Positions 25,586 to 34,289 of a DNA stretch of 64,000 nucleotides are shown piece after piece. A model generated the notes under the pieces. That model did not search any database and had not been told where the DNA came from. It saw only the letters and a list, made by a program, of their open reading frames with translations. Location of the stretch: assembly GCA_964510535.1 (NCBI GenBank), contig CAZECG010000005.1, forward strand, positions 42,442 to 106,441, given 5' to 3'. The translations under genes were made by a program, and so were the position numbers. Position 1 is the stretch's first letter, and every line of letters starts with the position of its first letter. The DNA comes from JAJPXC01 sp964510535 (GTDB lineage Bacteria; Bacteroidota; Bacteroidia; Bacteroidales; Muribaculaceae).

Positions 25586-27934
25586 TTATTTGATGATTTC
25601 TTTTGTGCCGTTTGAGCGGATGTACAGACCCGGCGTGGGGTTGGCGGGTGCGATTGTGCCGTCTATTTTATAGAGTTTGGTCTGGTCGGGGTTGGCGGTT
25701 TCGTTCTCGGTGGGGGTTATGTCGGTGACGCCAGAGTTGCCTGAGTAGTCCATGTAGAGCCGCGGGATGCTGAATGAGTATTCCGTGTCTTTTTCAGAAG
25801 TGCCCATTGACAGTTTCAACGCCGAGAATGTGACGGGGTAGTATATGTTGTCGGTAGTGTCGAAGTATTTGTTGAGGTCGATTTTGAAGGTCGAAGTTTG
25901 GTTGGCGGGGAGAGCGGCATCGGTGAATACCAACGCGCCTCTGATGCCGTAGCTCGTTTTGTATGTCATGGTCACGCCGGTGATGGGTGCGTTGCCGGGG
26001 TTGATTTCGATGACGATTGCGTCAGGGAGGCCGTAGGTTTGCCATTTTCCGCTGGGGCCTAAAATCTGTATGTTGGCGCTGCGAGCCGAGCCGGTTCCGG
26101 TGTAGGTGAAGTTGAAGCCGTTGTCGACTGGCGTGGCTGTGATGTTTTTACCGCCGCTTTGCGTTATTTTAAGTTCTGAGGCTGCGATGCTGTGGAATAT
26201 TGAGCGTTCGTTTCCGTCGACGTTTTCAGATGATACGTCGATAGTGCCGTTGAAGTGGTTGGAGGTTCCGGTCAGAGTTGTGGTTCCGTTGTTCACTCCT
26301 CGCACTCGGCCATCGGCGTTGACGGTGGCGATAGATTGGTCAGCCGAGGTCCAATTGATTGATGCGGGGCTGACTTTGTAGGTCTGCGCGCCGACAGTCG
26401 ATGTGAATTGGATGTCGTAGTTTCGGCGGTTGTCGATTATGTAGGCGGTGGAGGCGGGGGTTGCCGTCTGCATGCTGACGTTGACTGTTACAGTCGATTT
26501 CATGCCGTCGGGGGTGGTTGCTGTCAGTTCGCCTTTAGCCGGGGTTGTGCCGGCGATGAACGTGTGTCCGTCGGAGCTGATTTTGCCGATTTCGGGGTCG
26601 CACGATAGTGTTGCCCCGGAGTAGTTGTCGTCAATCAGCAGGTCGTATTGGTTGAAGCCGAATATGCGCGGGGTGACAGAGGCTCCGACGGGGAGTCGCC
26701 AGTCGCTCGGTTCGATAGCAATGCGGCTGACGGTGTTGTCTTTAGGAGCGGTTGAGTAGAAAATGACACCGTTGCCCACTGAGCGTTCGTTCCCGTCGCT
26801 GGGGTGGTTGCGGATGGTGTTGTTGACCACCATGCAGCTTGAGCCGCCGCCGTCGAGGTTGACACCCTCCCAAGCACCGAGCCAACGCAGCACTTCGCCC
26901 TGGTCGGTATAGGCTATACCTGCCGAGCCGCTGTAGCGACCGTCGATGACGACAGAATAGATAGTGGATTTGTCTTTGGAGAGGCCCATGAATGTGCGCG
27001 GGTGTACGGAAGTGTCGCCCTGCGGGACGATTTGTCCGTCTTTGAGGATGAGGGTGTTGCCTCCGATGGCTTCGCGAATGTCGGTCACGTCGGGGTAGGC
27101 GGGCATTGTCATCCCGAGGTAGAGGGTGACTGTGTCGCCGGCTTTAAGTTTGTTGAGAAATTCGGCTGAGGCTCCGACGCCGTGAAGCACTGAGCCGTCT
27201 TCGGGGATGGGGTTGTTGGCTACGGTAGCGCCGACTGAAACGACTTCAAACGCGAGGTCTTTGTTGACGGGGTAGGTGTTTGAGCCGGTTGCGGGTTTCA
27301 AGACGGCCACAGTGCCTCCCGAAGAGTTGCCGTTCATCTTTTTGCCGAAAGCCGGGGTGTAGAGTGATAGCTGGTCGGCGTGGGTGTTGGCTTCATGTTC
27401 GAGCCGGAGCTGGTTGACGGTGTGGAGTCGGGTTTGAGAGCCGTCGGCGAGAGTGGCTTTGCCGTTGAACACCGCGGCTTCGATGTAGGGGGTGCCGGAG
27501 TTTTCGATGAAAAGCAGAGGCCATCCGACGGCGTTGAATATGCACTCGCCGTTGCCGATGAGTCCCATGCGCGACATTCCGACCTCGCCGCTGGCGGTTG
27601 TGAAGAAGTCGCCGTTGTGGACGGCTACGACATCGATTCCGGCATCAGTGTACCGTTGTCCGACTGATGTGGGCCTTTCGGTGGAGCAGGCTTGGCTGCC
27701 GCCGTTCCAGACTTCAAGGTTGATATATGGGTTAGTGCGGTCGATTTCGAGCACATGGATTTCGAGCGGTTTATCGGGCAGTCGGTAGTAGGCATAGGAG
27801 GTGCCCGGGCCTACGGTGTGTTTGACCACCATGGTGTCGACGCTGTAGGTCGTGTTGCCGATAGTGAGGTCGGCTGCCGAGGCTGTGCCGACTGCGGCGA
27901 TTGCCGCGGCGCAAAGGAGCGATAGTTTTTTCAT
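25586..27934 (-). CDS. Secreted phosphodiester glycosidase family protein with Ig-like repeat, 782 aa
   Basis: A signal peptide (ending GTASA, residue 20) leads into a NAGPA-like domain of roughly residues 60-400, with AVHNGDFFTTASGEVG near residue 103, MGLSKDKSTIYSVVIDGR near residue 317 and the hallmark VNLDGGGSSCMVV near residue 358. Such enzymes remove sugars linked through a phosphodiester, as in uncovering of GlcNAc-1-P. Further on is a bacterial Ig-like segment (SADQSIATVNADGRVRGVNNGTT, near residue 530), then a beta-sandwich and a short C-terminal tail ending GLYIRSNGTKEIIK, typical of surface proteins in this group. The target is unknown; host or bacterial phosphoglycans are possible. 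Confidence 0.85.
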   Translation of the reverse strand: MKKLSLLCAAAIAAVGTASAADLTIGNTTYSVDTMVVKHTVGPGTSYAYYRLPDKPLEIHVLEIDRTNPYINLEVWNGGSQACSTERPTSVGQRYTDAGIDVVAVHNGDFFTTASGEVGMSRMGLIGNGECIFNAVGWPLLFIENSGTPYIEAAVFNGKATLADGSQTRLHTVNQLRLEHEANTHADQLSLYTPAFGKKMNGNSSGGTVAVLKPATGSNTYPVNKDLAFEVVSVGATVANNPIPEDGSVLHGVGASAEFLNKLKAGDTVTLYLGMTMPAYPDVTDIREAIGGNTLILKDGQIVPQGDTSVHPRTFMGLSKDKSTIYSVVIDGRYSGSAGIAYTDQGEVLRWLGAWEGVNLDGGGSSCMVVNNTIRNHPSDGNERSVGNGVIFYSTAPKDNTVSRIAIEPSDWRLPVGASVTPRIFGFNQYDLLIDDNYSGATLSCDPEIGKISSDGHTFIAGTTPAKGELTATTPDGMKSTVTVNVSMQTATPASTAYIIDNRRNYDIQFTSTVGAQTYKVSPASINWTSADQSIATVNADGRVRGVNNGTTTLTGTSNHFNGTIDVSSENVDGNERSIFHSIAASELKITQSGGKNITATPVDNGFNFTYTGTGSARSANIQILGPSGKWQTYGLPDAIVIEINPGNAPITGVTMTYKTSYGIRGALVFTDAALPANQTSTFKIDLNKYFDTTDNIYYPVTFSALKLSMGTSEKDTEYSFSIPRLYMDYSGNSGVTDITPTENETANPDQTKLYKIDGTIAPANPTPGLYIRSNGTKEIIK

Positions 27935-27978
27935 GATAGTTGAGGGCGTTTCAGTTTATAGGGTTGATACATTTGTGG

Positions 27979-28010
27979 CAAATGTACAATATTTTTCATT
28001 CTTACAAAAA
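27979..28010 (-). promoter_or_regulatory. Promoter of the phosphodiester-glycosidase gene
   Basis: On the minus strand: -33 TTTTTG (28010-28005), 18-base spacer, -7 TACATTTG (27986-27979). The start codon is 45 bases downstream. Confidence 0.6.
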
Positions 28011-28017
28011 TATTGCC

Positions 28018-28025
28018 TAACTTTG
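28018..28025 (+). promoter_or_regulatory. -7 element of the argS promoter
   Basis: TAACTTTG, 63 bases before the argS start. It is the only clear promoter I see ahead of the polysaccharide operon, which begins 16 bases after argS. Confidence 0.55.
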
Positions 28026-28088
28026 TAGACTTTAGGAGAGATTTATAAACGACTAATAAACTTAACTTTATATACAACGATAGAAATT

Positions 28089-29876
28089 ATGTCAATAGAT
28101 GGTATCATAGCCGAGGCGGTCGCCAAGGCAGTCGGCCAATTATATAATATCGAAGTGAATCCGGCTACAATCGTGCCGCAAACGACTAAAAAAGAGTTTG
28201 AGGGAAATCTGACGGTTGTGGTTTTCCCGTGGGTGAAGGCGGCGCGCAAGTCGCCCGAGGCAGTGGGAACCGAGATAGGTGAATGGCTTGTGGCTAACGA
28301 GCCGGCGGTGAACCGCTTCAATGTCATCAAAGGGTTCTTGAATTTGGTGATTGAGCCGACGTTTTGGAACACGGTGCTTGAGCATATGCAGTCGACCGCC
28401 GATTATGGCATCACCGCGCCGACAGCCGATAGCCCGTTGGTGATGGTGGAGTATTCGTCGCCCAATACCAACAAGCCTTTGCACTTGGGCCATGTCAGGA
28501 ACAATCTGCTCGGTTACAGCCTCGCTGAGATTCTGAAAGCGTGTGGCAACCGTGTGGTGAAGACCAACATAGTCAACGACCGCGGAATCCACATCTGCAA
28601 GTCGATGCTGGCTTGGCGCAAGTGGGGCGAGGGTGTGACCCCCGAAAAGGCGGGCAAGAAGGGCGACCATCTGATAGGCGACTTCTATGTGCTGTTTGAC
28701 AAGCATTACAAGGCTGAGCTTAAGGAGCTGACCGAGCAGGGCATGAGCCAGGAGGAGGCCGAGAAGGCTTCGCCGCTGATGGCCGAGGCTCGCGAGATGC
28801 TGCGCAAGTGGGAGGCAAAAGACCCCGAAGTGCGCGCCCTGTGGGCAGAGATGAACAGTTGGGTTTACGCCGGGTTTGACGAAACCTATAAGCGCATGGG
28901 TGTCGACTTCGACAAGATATACTACGAGAGCGATACTTACCTTGAGGGTAAGGAGAAGGTGCTCGAGGGCTTGGACAAGGGCATCATGTACAGGAAAGAG
29001 GATGGCTCGGTGTGGGCCGACTTGACCTCTGACGGCTTGGACCACAAGCTGTTGCTCCGCAGCGACGGCACGTCGGTGTATATGACCCAAGATATAGGCA
29101 CGGCGAAGTTGCGCTATCAGGATTATCCGATTGACAAGATGATATATGTGGTCGGCAATGAGCAGAATTATCATTTCCAGGTGCTTTCGCTGTTGCTCGA
29201 CAAGCTGGGCTTCAAGTGGGGCAAAGACTTGGTGCACTTCTCGTATGGCATGGTCGAACTACCCGAGGGGAAGATGAAGAGCCGCGAGGGCACCGTGGTC
29301 GATGCCGACGACTTGATGGATGAGATGGTCAGCACGGCTCGGCAGGTGTCGGCGGAGCTTGGTAAGCTCGACGGATGCACGGCTGAAGAGTCGGCTGAAA
29401 TCGCCGAGACTGTCGGCTTGGGCGCTCTCAAATACTTCTTGCTCAAGGTTGACCCGCGCAAGAACATGACGTTCAACCCCAAAGAGTCGATTGACTTCAA
29501 CGGCAACACCGGCCCGTTTATCCAGTACACTTATGCCCGCATACGCTCGGTGCTCCGCAAGGCAGCCGAGTCGGGCTATGGAATAGGGAAATATGCCGGG
29601 GTGGTTCCTGCGGATAAAGAGATAGCTTTGATTCAGTCGTTGGCCGACTTCGCGTCGGTGGTGGCGGAGGCAGGCCGCAGCTACAGCCCGGCGTTGATAG
29701 CCAATTACGCTTACGATTTGGTGAAGCTATATAACCAGTTCTATCACGACTTCTCGATTCTTAAAGAGGAGGATGCCGGTCGCCGGTCGCTGCGTCTCGC
29801 CCTATCCGACCAAACCGCAAAGACTGTAAAAACCGCGATGTCGCTGCTTGGCATCAACGTTCCCGAACGTATGTAA
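28089..29876 (+). CDS. argS: Arginyl-tRNA synthetase
   Basis: Class I synthetase charging tRNA-Arg in the cytoplasm. The full 595 residues are present: N-terminal additional domain, the HIGH-type motif HLGHVRNN near residue 137 after SSPNTNKPL, KMSKS equivalent KMKSREGT near residue 397, and an all-helical anticodon-binding domain ending with the usual methionine-tipped LLGINVPERM. The polysaccharide operon follows after a 16-base gap on the same strand and may be read through from this gene. Confidence 0.97.
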   Translation: MSIDGIIAEAVAKAVGQLYNIEVNPATIVPQTTKKEFEGNLTVVVFPWVKAARKSPEAVGTEIGEWLVANEPAVNRFNVIKGFLNLVIEPTFWNTVLEHMQSTADYGITAPTADSPLVMVEYSSPNTNKPLHLGHVRNNLLGYSLAEILKACGNRVVKTNIVNDRGIHICKSMLAWRKWGEGVTPEKAGKKGDHLIGDFYVLFDKHYKAELKELTEQGMSQEEAEKASPLMAEAREMLRKWEAKDPEVRALWAEMNSWVYAGFDETYKRMGVDFDKIYYESDTYLEGKEKVLEGLDKGIMYRKEDGSVWADLTSDGLDHKLLLRSDGTSVYMTQDIGTAKLRYQDYPIDKMIYVVGNEQNYHFQVLSLLLDKLGFKWGKDLVHFSYGMVELPEGKMKSREGTVVDADDLMDEMVSTARQVSAELGKLDGCTAEESAEIAETVGLGALKYFLLKVDPRKNMTFNPKESIDFNGNTGPFIQYTYARIRSVLRKAAESGYGIGKYAGVVPADKEIALIQSLADFASVVAEAGRSYSPALIANYAYDLVKLYNQFYHDFSILKEEDAGRRSLRLALSDQTAKTVKTAMSLLGINVPERM

Positions 29877-29892
29877 AACTAAGACGTGGTGC

Positions 29893-31047
29893 ATGGAAAG
29901 GCGGCGGAAAGTGTTGTTTCTAATCGAGTCGCTCGGCGGCGGCGGTGCCGAGAAGGTGCTTTCAACCCTTGTCGAGCATATCGATAAGAGCCGTTTCGAT
30001 GTGACGGTCTGTCCGATTACCGATGTAGGGGCTTATTCCGCTGTAATCAAGAAGTTTGTCACTGTCAAGCCGATACTGCCGGCATATCCGGGTGAAGGGC
30101 GCTTTTTCGCCCGGATGATGTGGCGATTGAAGCATCGGCTCGTGCATCGGTGGTTGCCGGAGTGGCTCGTCTACCGTCTATGGATTCCAAAGGGCAATGA
30201 TGTCGAGGTGGCGTTTGTGGAAGGGTTCACCACGAAATTACTTTCAAAGTCATCGGGCAGAGCTGAGAAAATCGCTTGGGTCCACATTGATTTATGCAAT
30301 AATCATTGGACTTCGGCAATTTATGGCTCGGTAGAGGCAGAGAGCAAGGTTTATCACGCATACAACCAGGTGGTCGGAGTGTCGAACGTAGTGTCTGATT
30401 CCGTTAACAGGCTTTTCGGAGAAGATTTGCCTACGTTAACGATTTATAATCCGATTGACGCCGCGGCAATCAAACAGAAAGCCGAGACATCCAATCAAAC
30501 CATACCGCCCAGAAAAGAGGGTTTCATAAGGATTTGTTCGACAGGTCGATTGGTGTCGCAGAAGGGTTATGACCGTCTGCTGCGAATCGTGAGACGTTTG
30601 GTCAGCGAAGGTCACAAAATAGAGTTGTGGCTGTTGGGCGACGGCGAACTGCGAAGCGAGTTTGAGCGGTATATCGCTGACAATGGACTGGCAGGCATAG
30701 TGACGTTGTGGGGTTTCCAGTCAAATCCTTACGCCTATATGGCGCAATGCGACTTGTTTGTCTGCTCCTCCCGCGCCGAAGGGTATAGCACGGCTGTCAC
30801 CGAGGCTTTGATACTCGGACTGCCGGTGATAACGACGCGTTGTTCGGGGATGGATGAGCTGCTGGGAGTCGATGGCGAATTTGGGGTAATTACCGATAAC
30901 TCAGAGGAAAAGTTGTTTGACGGTCTAAAATGGACGCTCGACCACCCCGATTGCCTTGCGGAAATGGCTGTTAAAGCCCGGGAACGCAGCGGGGCTTTCA
31001 CGATAAAAAATTTGGTTGAACCGATAGAAAATTTCCTTGACCGATGA
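29893..31047 (+). CDS. Family 4 glycosyltransferase, 384 aa (first of a tandem pair)
   Basis: A GT-B fold retaining transferase: glycine-rich N-terminal LIESLGGGGAEKVL, donor-domain start RICSTGRLVSQKGYDRLL near residue 213 and the E-x7-E motif in EGYSTAVTEAL near residue 296. The chosen ATG at 29893 starts MERRRKVLFL; the frame is open back into argS. It is closely similar to the next gene (shared YGSV/HIDL-NNHWT and EGYST-VTEALILGLPVITT blocks), evidently by tandem duplication. The product should add a sugar to the polysaccharide repeat on the inner face of the membrane; donor unknown. Confidence 0.9.
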   Translation: MERRRKVLFLIESLGGGGAEKVLSTLVEHIDKSRFDVTVCPITDVGAYSAVIKKFVTVKPILPAYPGEGRFFARMMWRLKHRLVHRWLPEWLVYRLWIPKGNDVEVAFVEGFTTKLLSKSSGRAEKIAWVHIDLCNNHWTSAIYGSVEAESKVYHAYNQVVGVSNVVSDSVNRLFGEDLPTLTIYNPIDAAAIKQKAETSNQTIPPRKEGFIRICSTGRLVSQKGYDRLLRIVRRLVSEGHKIELWLLGDGELRSEFERYIADNGLAGIVTLWGFQSNPYAYMAQCDLFVCSSRAEGYSTAVTEALILGLPVITTRCSGMDELLGVDGEFGVITDNSEEKLFDGLKWTLDHPDCLAEMAVKARERSGAFTIKNLVEPIENFLDR

Positions 31048-32183
31048 AAAAGCGGGTGTTGTTTGTCATCAATTCTTTATGGGGTGGAGGGGCAGAGAAA
31101 GTCTTCCAGACGCTGCTGTGCAATCTTGACAAGGATAAGTATGACGTAACGGTATATTCAGTCAATCAAGCCCGCATAGCTGCTCCGTATCCAACTGACG
31201 GGGTGAAATACAGGTATTTGTTCGGGCAATTGGCAAAAAGCGGATTAGGGCGTTTTAAACAGCGCCTGATAAACAAGCTGAAGCTGACGGTGTATTACCA
31301 CTTGTCGCCATCGTGGTTTTATCGGCTGTTTGTGCGGGGGCGGTATGATGTCGAGGCCGCATTTATCGAGGGATACGCTACCCGCGTGGTCAGCGGCTCG
31401 ACCAACAAACGGTCTAAGAAGTTGGCTTGGGTGCATACTGATTTGGAAAATAATCATTGGACCGATGTGGCTTATCGGTCAAGAAAAGAGGAAGAGTCGG
31501 TTTACAGCCGTTTTGATTCCGTTCCGGTGGTTTCCAAATCGGTCTATGCAAGCATGAAATCACTTTATCCTAAACTCGAAACTCTATTAGTGGTTCATAA
31601 TCCCATTGACGAGAAATTTATTCGCTCGCAATCCGCGGCTTTTAAGGCTAAATTCCCATCGGCTGCAATAAAGTTGGTGTCGATAGGTCGCCTTGAGAGT
31701 CCAAAGGGATATGACCGTTTGTTGCCGATAGTGAAACGTCTTGTGGATGAGGGTTATGACTTGTCGTTGACGATACTCGGAGATGGTTCTCAACGCAGGA
31801 GCTTGGAGTCGTACATCGGAGCGAACGGCTTGAGTGAAAGGGTTTCGCTCCTCGGTTTTCAATCAAATCCTTATCCTTGGCTTGTAGGGGCTGACCTGTT
31901 TGTGTGCTCTTCGGTGGCCGAAGGCTACAGCACGGTAGTCACCGAGGCGTTGATACTCGGACTTCCCGTGATTACGACCGATTGCGCCGGAATGGATGAG
32001 CTTCTCGGAAGTGGCCGTTGCGGCATGATAGTCGACAACGATGATGAGGCGTTATATAACGGGCTTAAATCATTAGTAGCCAATCGTGAAAAGATTGATG
32101 AGTATCGGAGCCTCGTTTCAGAGAGCGGCAAAGATTTCAGGCTTTCTACCCTTATGTTGCGTGTCGAAACCATAATAGACTGA
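31044..32183 (+). CDS. Family 4 glycosyltransferase, 379 aa (second of a tandem pair)
   Basis: Starts in a 4-base ATGA overlap with its paralog. It shows FVINSLWGGGAEKVFQTLL at the N-terminus, SIGRLESPKGYDRLLPIV near residue 213 and EGYSTVVTEALILGLPVITTDCAGMDELLG near residue 293. The N-terminal acceptor half differs more from its neighbour than the donor half, suggesting that both use related donors on different acceptors. Part of the polysaccharide operon. Confidence 0.9.
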   Translation: MKKRVLFVINSLWGGGAEKVFQTLLCNLDKDKYDVTVYSVNQARIAAPYPTDGVKYRYLFGQLAKSGLGRFKQRLINKLKLTVYYHLSPSWFYRLFVRGRYDVEAAFIEGYATRVVSGSTNKRSKKLAWVHTDLENNHWTDVAYRSRKEEESVYSRFDSVPVVSKSVYASMKSLYPKLETLLVVHNPIDEKFIRSQSAAFKAKFPSAAIKLVSIGRLESPKGYDRLLPIVKRLVDEGYDLSLTILGDGSQRRSLESYIGANGLSERVSLLGFQSNPYPWLVGADLFVCSSVAEGYSTVVTEALILGLPVITTDCAGMDELLGSGRCGMIVDNDDEALYNGLKSLVANREKIDEYRSLVSESGKDFRLSTLMLRVETIID

Positions 32184-32188
32184 TTGCC

Positions 32189-33166
32189 ATGCCCAAAGTG
32201 TCGATTATAATACCGGTCTATAATGTAGAAAAATATCTACCTGCGTGCTTAGAGTCTATCATCGCACAAGATTTTCCGGATTTTGAGTGCTTGCTTGTTG
32301 ATGACGGCTCGACTGATGGTAGCGGGGCTTTGTGTGACAGCTATGCCGCCCAAGATTCAAGGTTTAGAGTGTTCCACCAGCAGAATATGGGGGTATCAGC
32401 GGCTCGAAACCGAGGCATTGCCGAGGCCACAGGAGAATGGATTTCATTTGTTGATAGTGATGATTGGGTGGATTGTTCTTATTTGTCCGACTTGCTTTCA
32501 GCCCAAATAGCGGATTGGATTATAAGTGGGTGTACAATCCATAATTCGGGTAATATTATAGAATTGGTTCCCCCGCAACAACTTTCATTTGAAGTGAGCA
32601 AGGACTCTATCGGGATAATTGCACATTTGCTTCAGAACTATTCTTTTTATGGTCCATGTTGTAAGTTGTTCAGAAAATCAATTATCGAATTGAAAGAAAT
32701 TAAATTTAATAAAGCGATATCTTTTGGCGAAGATTTAATGTTTAATTTCGATTATTTCTTAAATGTGAGAACCATATCTTGCGTACCAAGGTCAAATTAT
32801 CACTATAGGATATTAAGCAACACTCTTTCTACGAAAATTTACGCTGATAAATGGGAATTAGATTATTCTCAATGGAAACATATGGTGGATACCTTTACTT
32901 CATTAGACCTGTTTTCTAATGAAGTGAAAGATTTGCTGTATGATCGTCTTTACGGTATAATAGAGCGTGATATCTTTGAGATAATGAATAGCCGGGTTTC
33001 GTTTACCCATAAACTAAGACGAATTAGATTTATACTTTTAGCGAAGGAAATTGATGATGAAGAATTCCGTGTGGCGGCTAAGAATTCGAAATCGAGTTGG
33101 TGGATAAAGAAATCAATCTGTTCCCGATTATTATTCCCGTTTAATTTGGCAATGAGATTATTATGA
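32189..33166 (+). CDS. Family 2 glycosyltransferase, 325 aa
   Basis: GT-A transferase with VSIIIPVYNVEKYLPACLES at the N-terminus, LLVDDGSTDGSG near residue 35 and the metal-binding FVDSDDW near residue 90. From about base 32500 the gene is markedly AT-rich (Ile, Asn, Lys and Phe codons ending in A or T), unlike its 5' third. It follows the GT4 pair by 5 bases and overlaps the next gene by 4. It probably forms one linkage of the repeat unit. Confidence 0.9.
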   Translation: MPKVSIIIPVYNVEKYLPACLESIIAQDFPDFECLLVDDGSTDGSGALCDSYAAQDSRFRVFHQQNMGVSAARNRGIAEATGEWISFVDSDDWVDCSYLSDLLSAQIADWIISGCTIHNSGNIIELVPPQQLSFEVSKDSIGIIAHLLQNYSFYGPCCKLFRKSIIELKEIKFNKAISFGEDLMFNFDYFLNVRTISCVPRSNYHYRILSNTLSTKIYADKWELDYSQWKHMVDTFTSLDLFSNEVKDLLYDRLYGIIERDIFEIMNSRVSFTHKLRRIRFILLAKEIDDEEFRVAAKNSKSSWWIKKSICSRLLFPFNLAMRLL

Positions 33167-34284
33167 ACATATTGCATTACACCGGAATGCCCACTTCTCA
33201 GAAGATGGGGGGTATAGAGCGTTGGTTTATGGCATTTGCCAATAAAGCCCGAATCAGAGGACATAGGGTTTGGTTGGTTTATACTGATTCATTGCCAACA
33301 GATGTCCCATCCTTGATGGACCAATATGCTGATACAGGAATGACTACTGTGGTTGTCAAAACATTATCCGAACTCTATAATTTAATAGCGACAGAAGGTA
33401 TTGAAATCGTTTTCTCTCATTTTTCTGAGCCATACTTAACGCCATGTTCCATAAAAAAGAAATTTAGGAAAGTAAGAGTTTACTCATTCTTTCATTGTAC
33501 AAATTATTATTCTAATCTGACATGGCTTAATAATTTTAGGGAAAAATTAGCCTCTTTATTTTATCGCTACAGTGTGTTAAAATCTCAATTTTATTTAGAC
33601 GGATACATTGCTGTTTCTAAATCGGTAAAAAGGCAATTTTGTTACGGTTGTTTTTTAATGCCGAATAAAGTTTTAAATGTTTATCTTGGCGTCAGAACAC
33701 CGGATAAGAAAATGCTTAAGAATAAGCGACAAGGTGTGATTAGAATAAGCTCCATAGCGTGCCATGATAATTGCAAAGGAGTGGATATTCTAATCGATGC
33801 CGCTAAAAAATTGAAACAGAAAGGTGTTGCGTTTGAAGTTAATCAGATTGGGGGAGGCATGTCTTTTAATGATGGCAAGGATACCCTCGAGCTGCATAGA
33901 TTGGCGAATGATTTGGAGATTTCGGGGCATTGGCACTGGTTGGGAGTTAGGAATGACATCGATGATTTATTAGAGCAAACAGACATATATGTTCAACCAT
34001 CTCGACGTGAGGCAATATCTCTAACAATCGCTGAAGCGATGATGCATAATCTTCCTGTTATAGCATCTGATGTTGATGGAATACCAGAATATATCGTGAA
34101 TGAAGAAACCGGTATTTTATACAAGAACAATGATTCAAATAAACTGGCTGATGGCTTATTAAAGCTCATAAATGATAATAACTTGAGAGAAAAATATGGT
34201 ATTGCCGGAGGTAAGCGCATTAGATCCGATATTTTCAATATGGATTATAATTTGGAAAAATTGTTCAAATGGTGTAAATTGTAA
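33163..34284 (+). CDS. Family 4 glycosyltransferase, 373 aa, AT-rich
   Basis: GT-B fold: N-terminal LHYTGMPTSQKMGGIERW, donor-domain SSIACHDNCKGVDILIDAAKKL near residue 202, LGVRNDIDDLLEQTDIYVQPS near residue 268 and the motif REAISLTIAEAM near residue 285. The whole gene is AT-rich compared with the chromosome and is not closely related to the GT4 pair upstream, so it looks acquired separately. ATGA overlap with the preceding gene keeps it in the operon. Confidence 0.9.
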   Translation: MNILHYTGMPTSQKMGGIERWFMAFANKARIRGHRVWLVYTDSLPTDVPSLMDQYADTGMTTVVVKTLSELYNLIATEGIEIVFSHFSEPYLTPCSIKKKFRKVRVYSFFHCTNYYSNLTWLNNFREKLASLFYRYSVLKSQFYLDGYIAVSKSVKRQFCYGCFLMPNKVLNVYLGVRTPDKKMLKNKRQGVIRISSIACHDNCKGVDILIDAAKKLKQKGVAFEVNQIGGGMSFNDGKDTLELHRLANDLEISGHWHWLGVRNDIDDLLEQTDIYVQPSRREAISLTIAEAMMHNLPVIASDVDGIPEYIVNEETGILYKNNDSNKLADGLLKLINDNNLREKYGIAGGKRIRSDIFNMDYNLEKLFKWCKL

Positions 34285-34289
34285 TTGAA

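Noticed and set aside
28140..29237. 365-codon minus-strand ORF opposite argS
   Set aside because: Antisense shadow of argS with His/Gln/Leu-rich composition and no recognisable motif.
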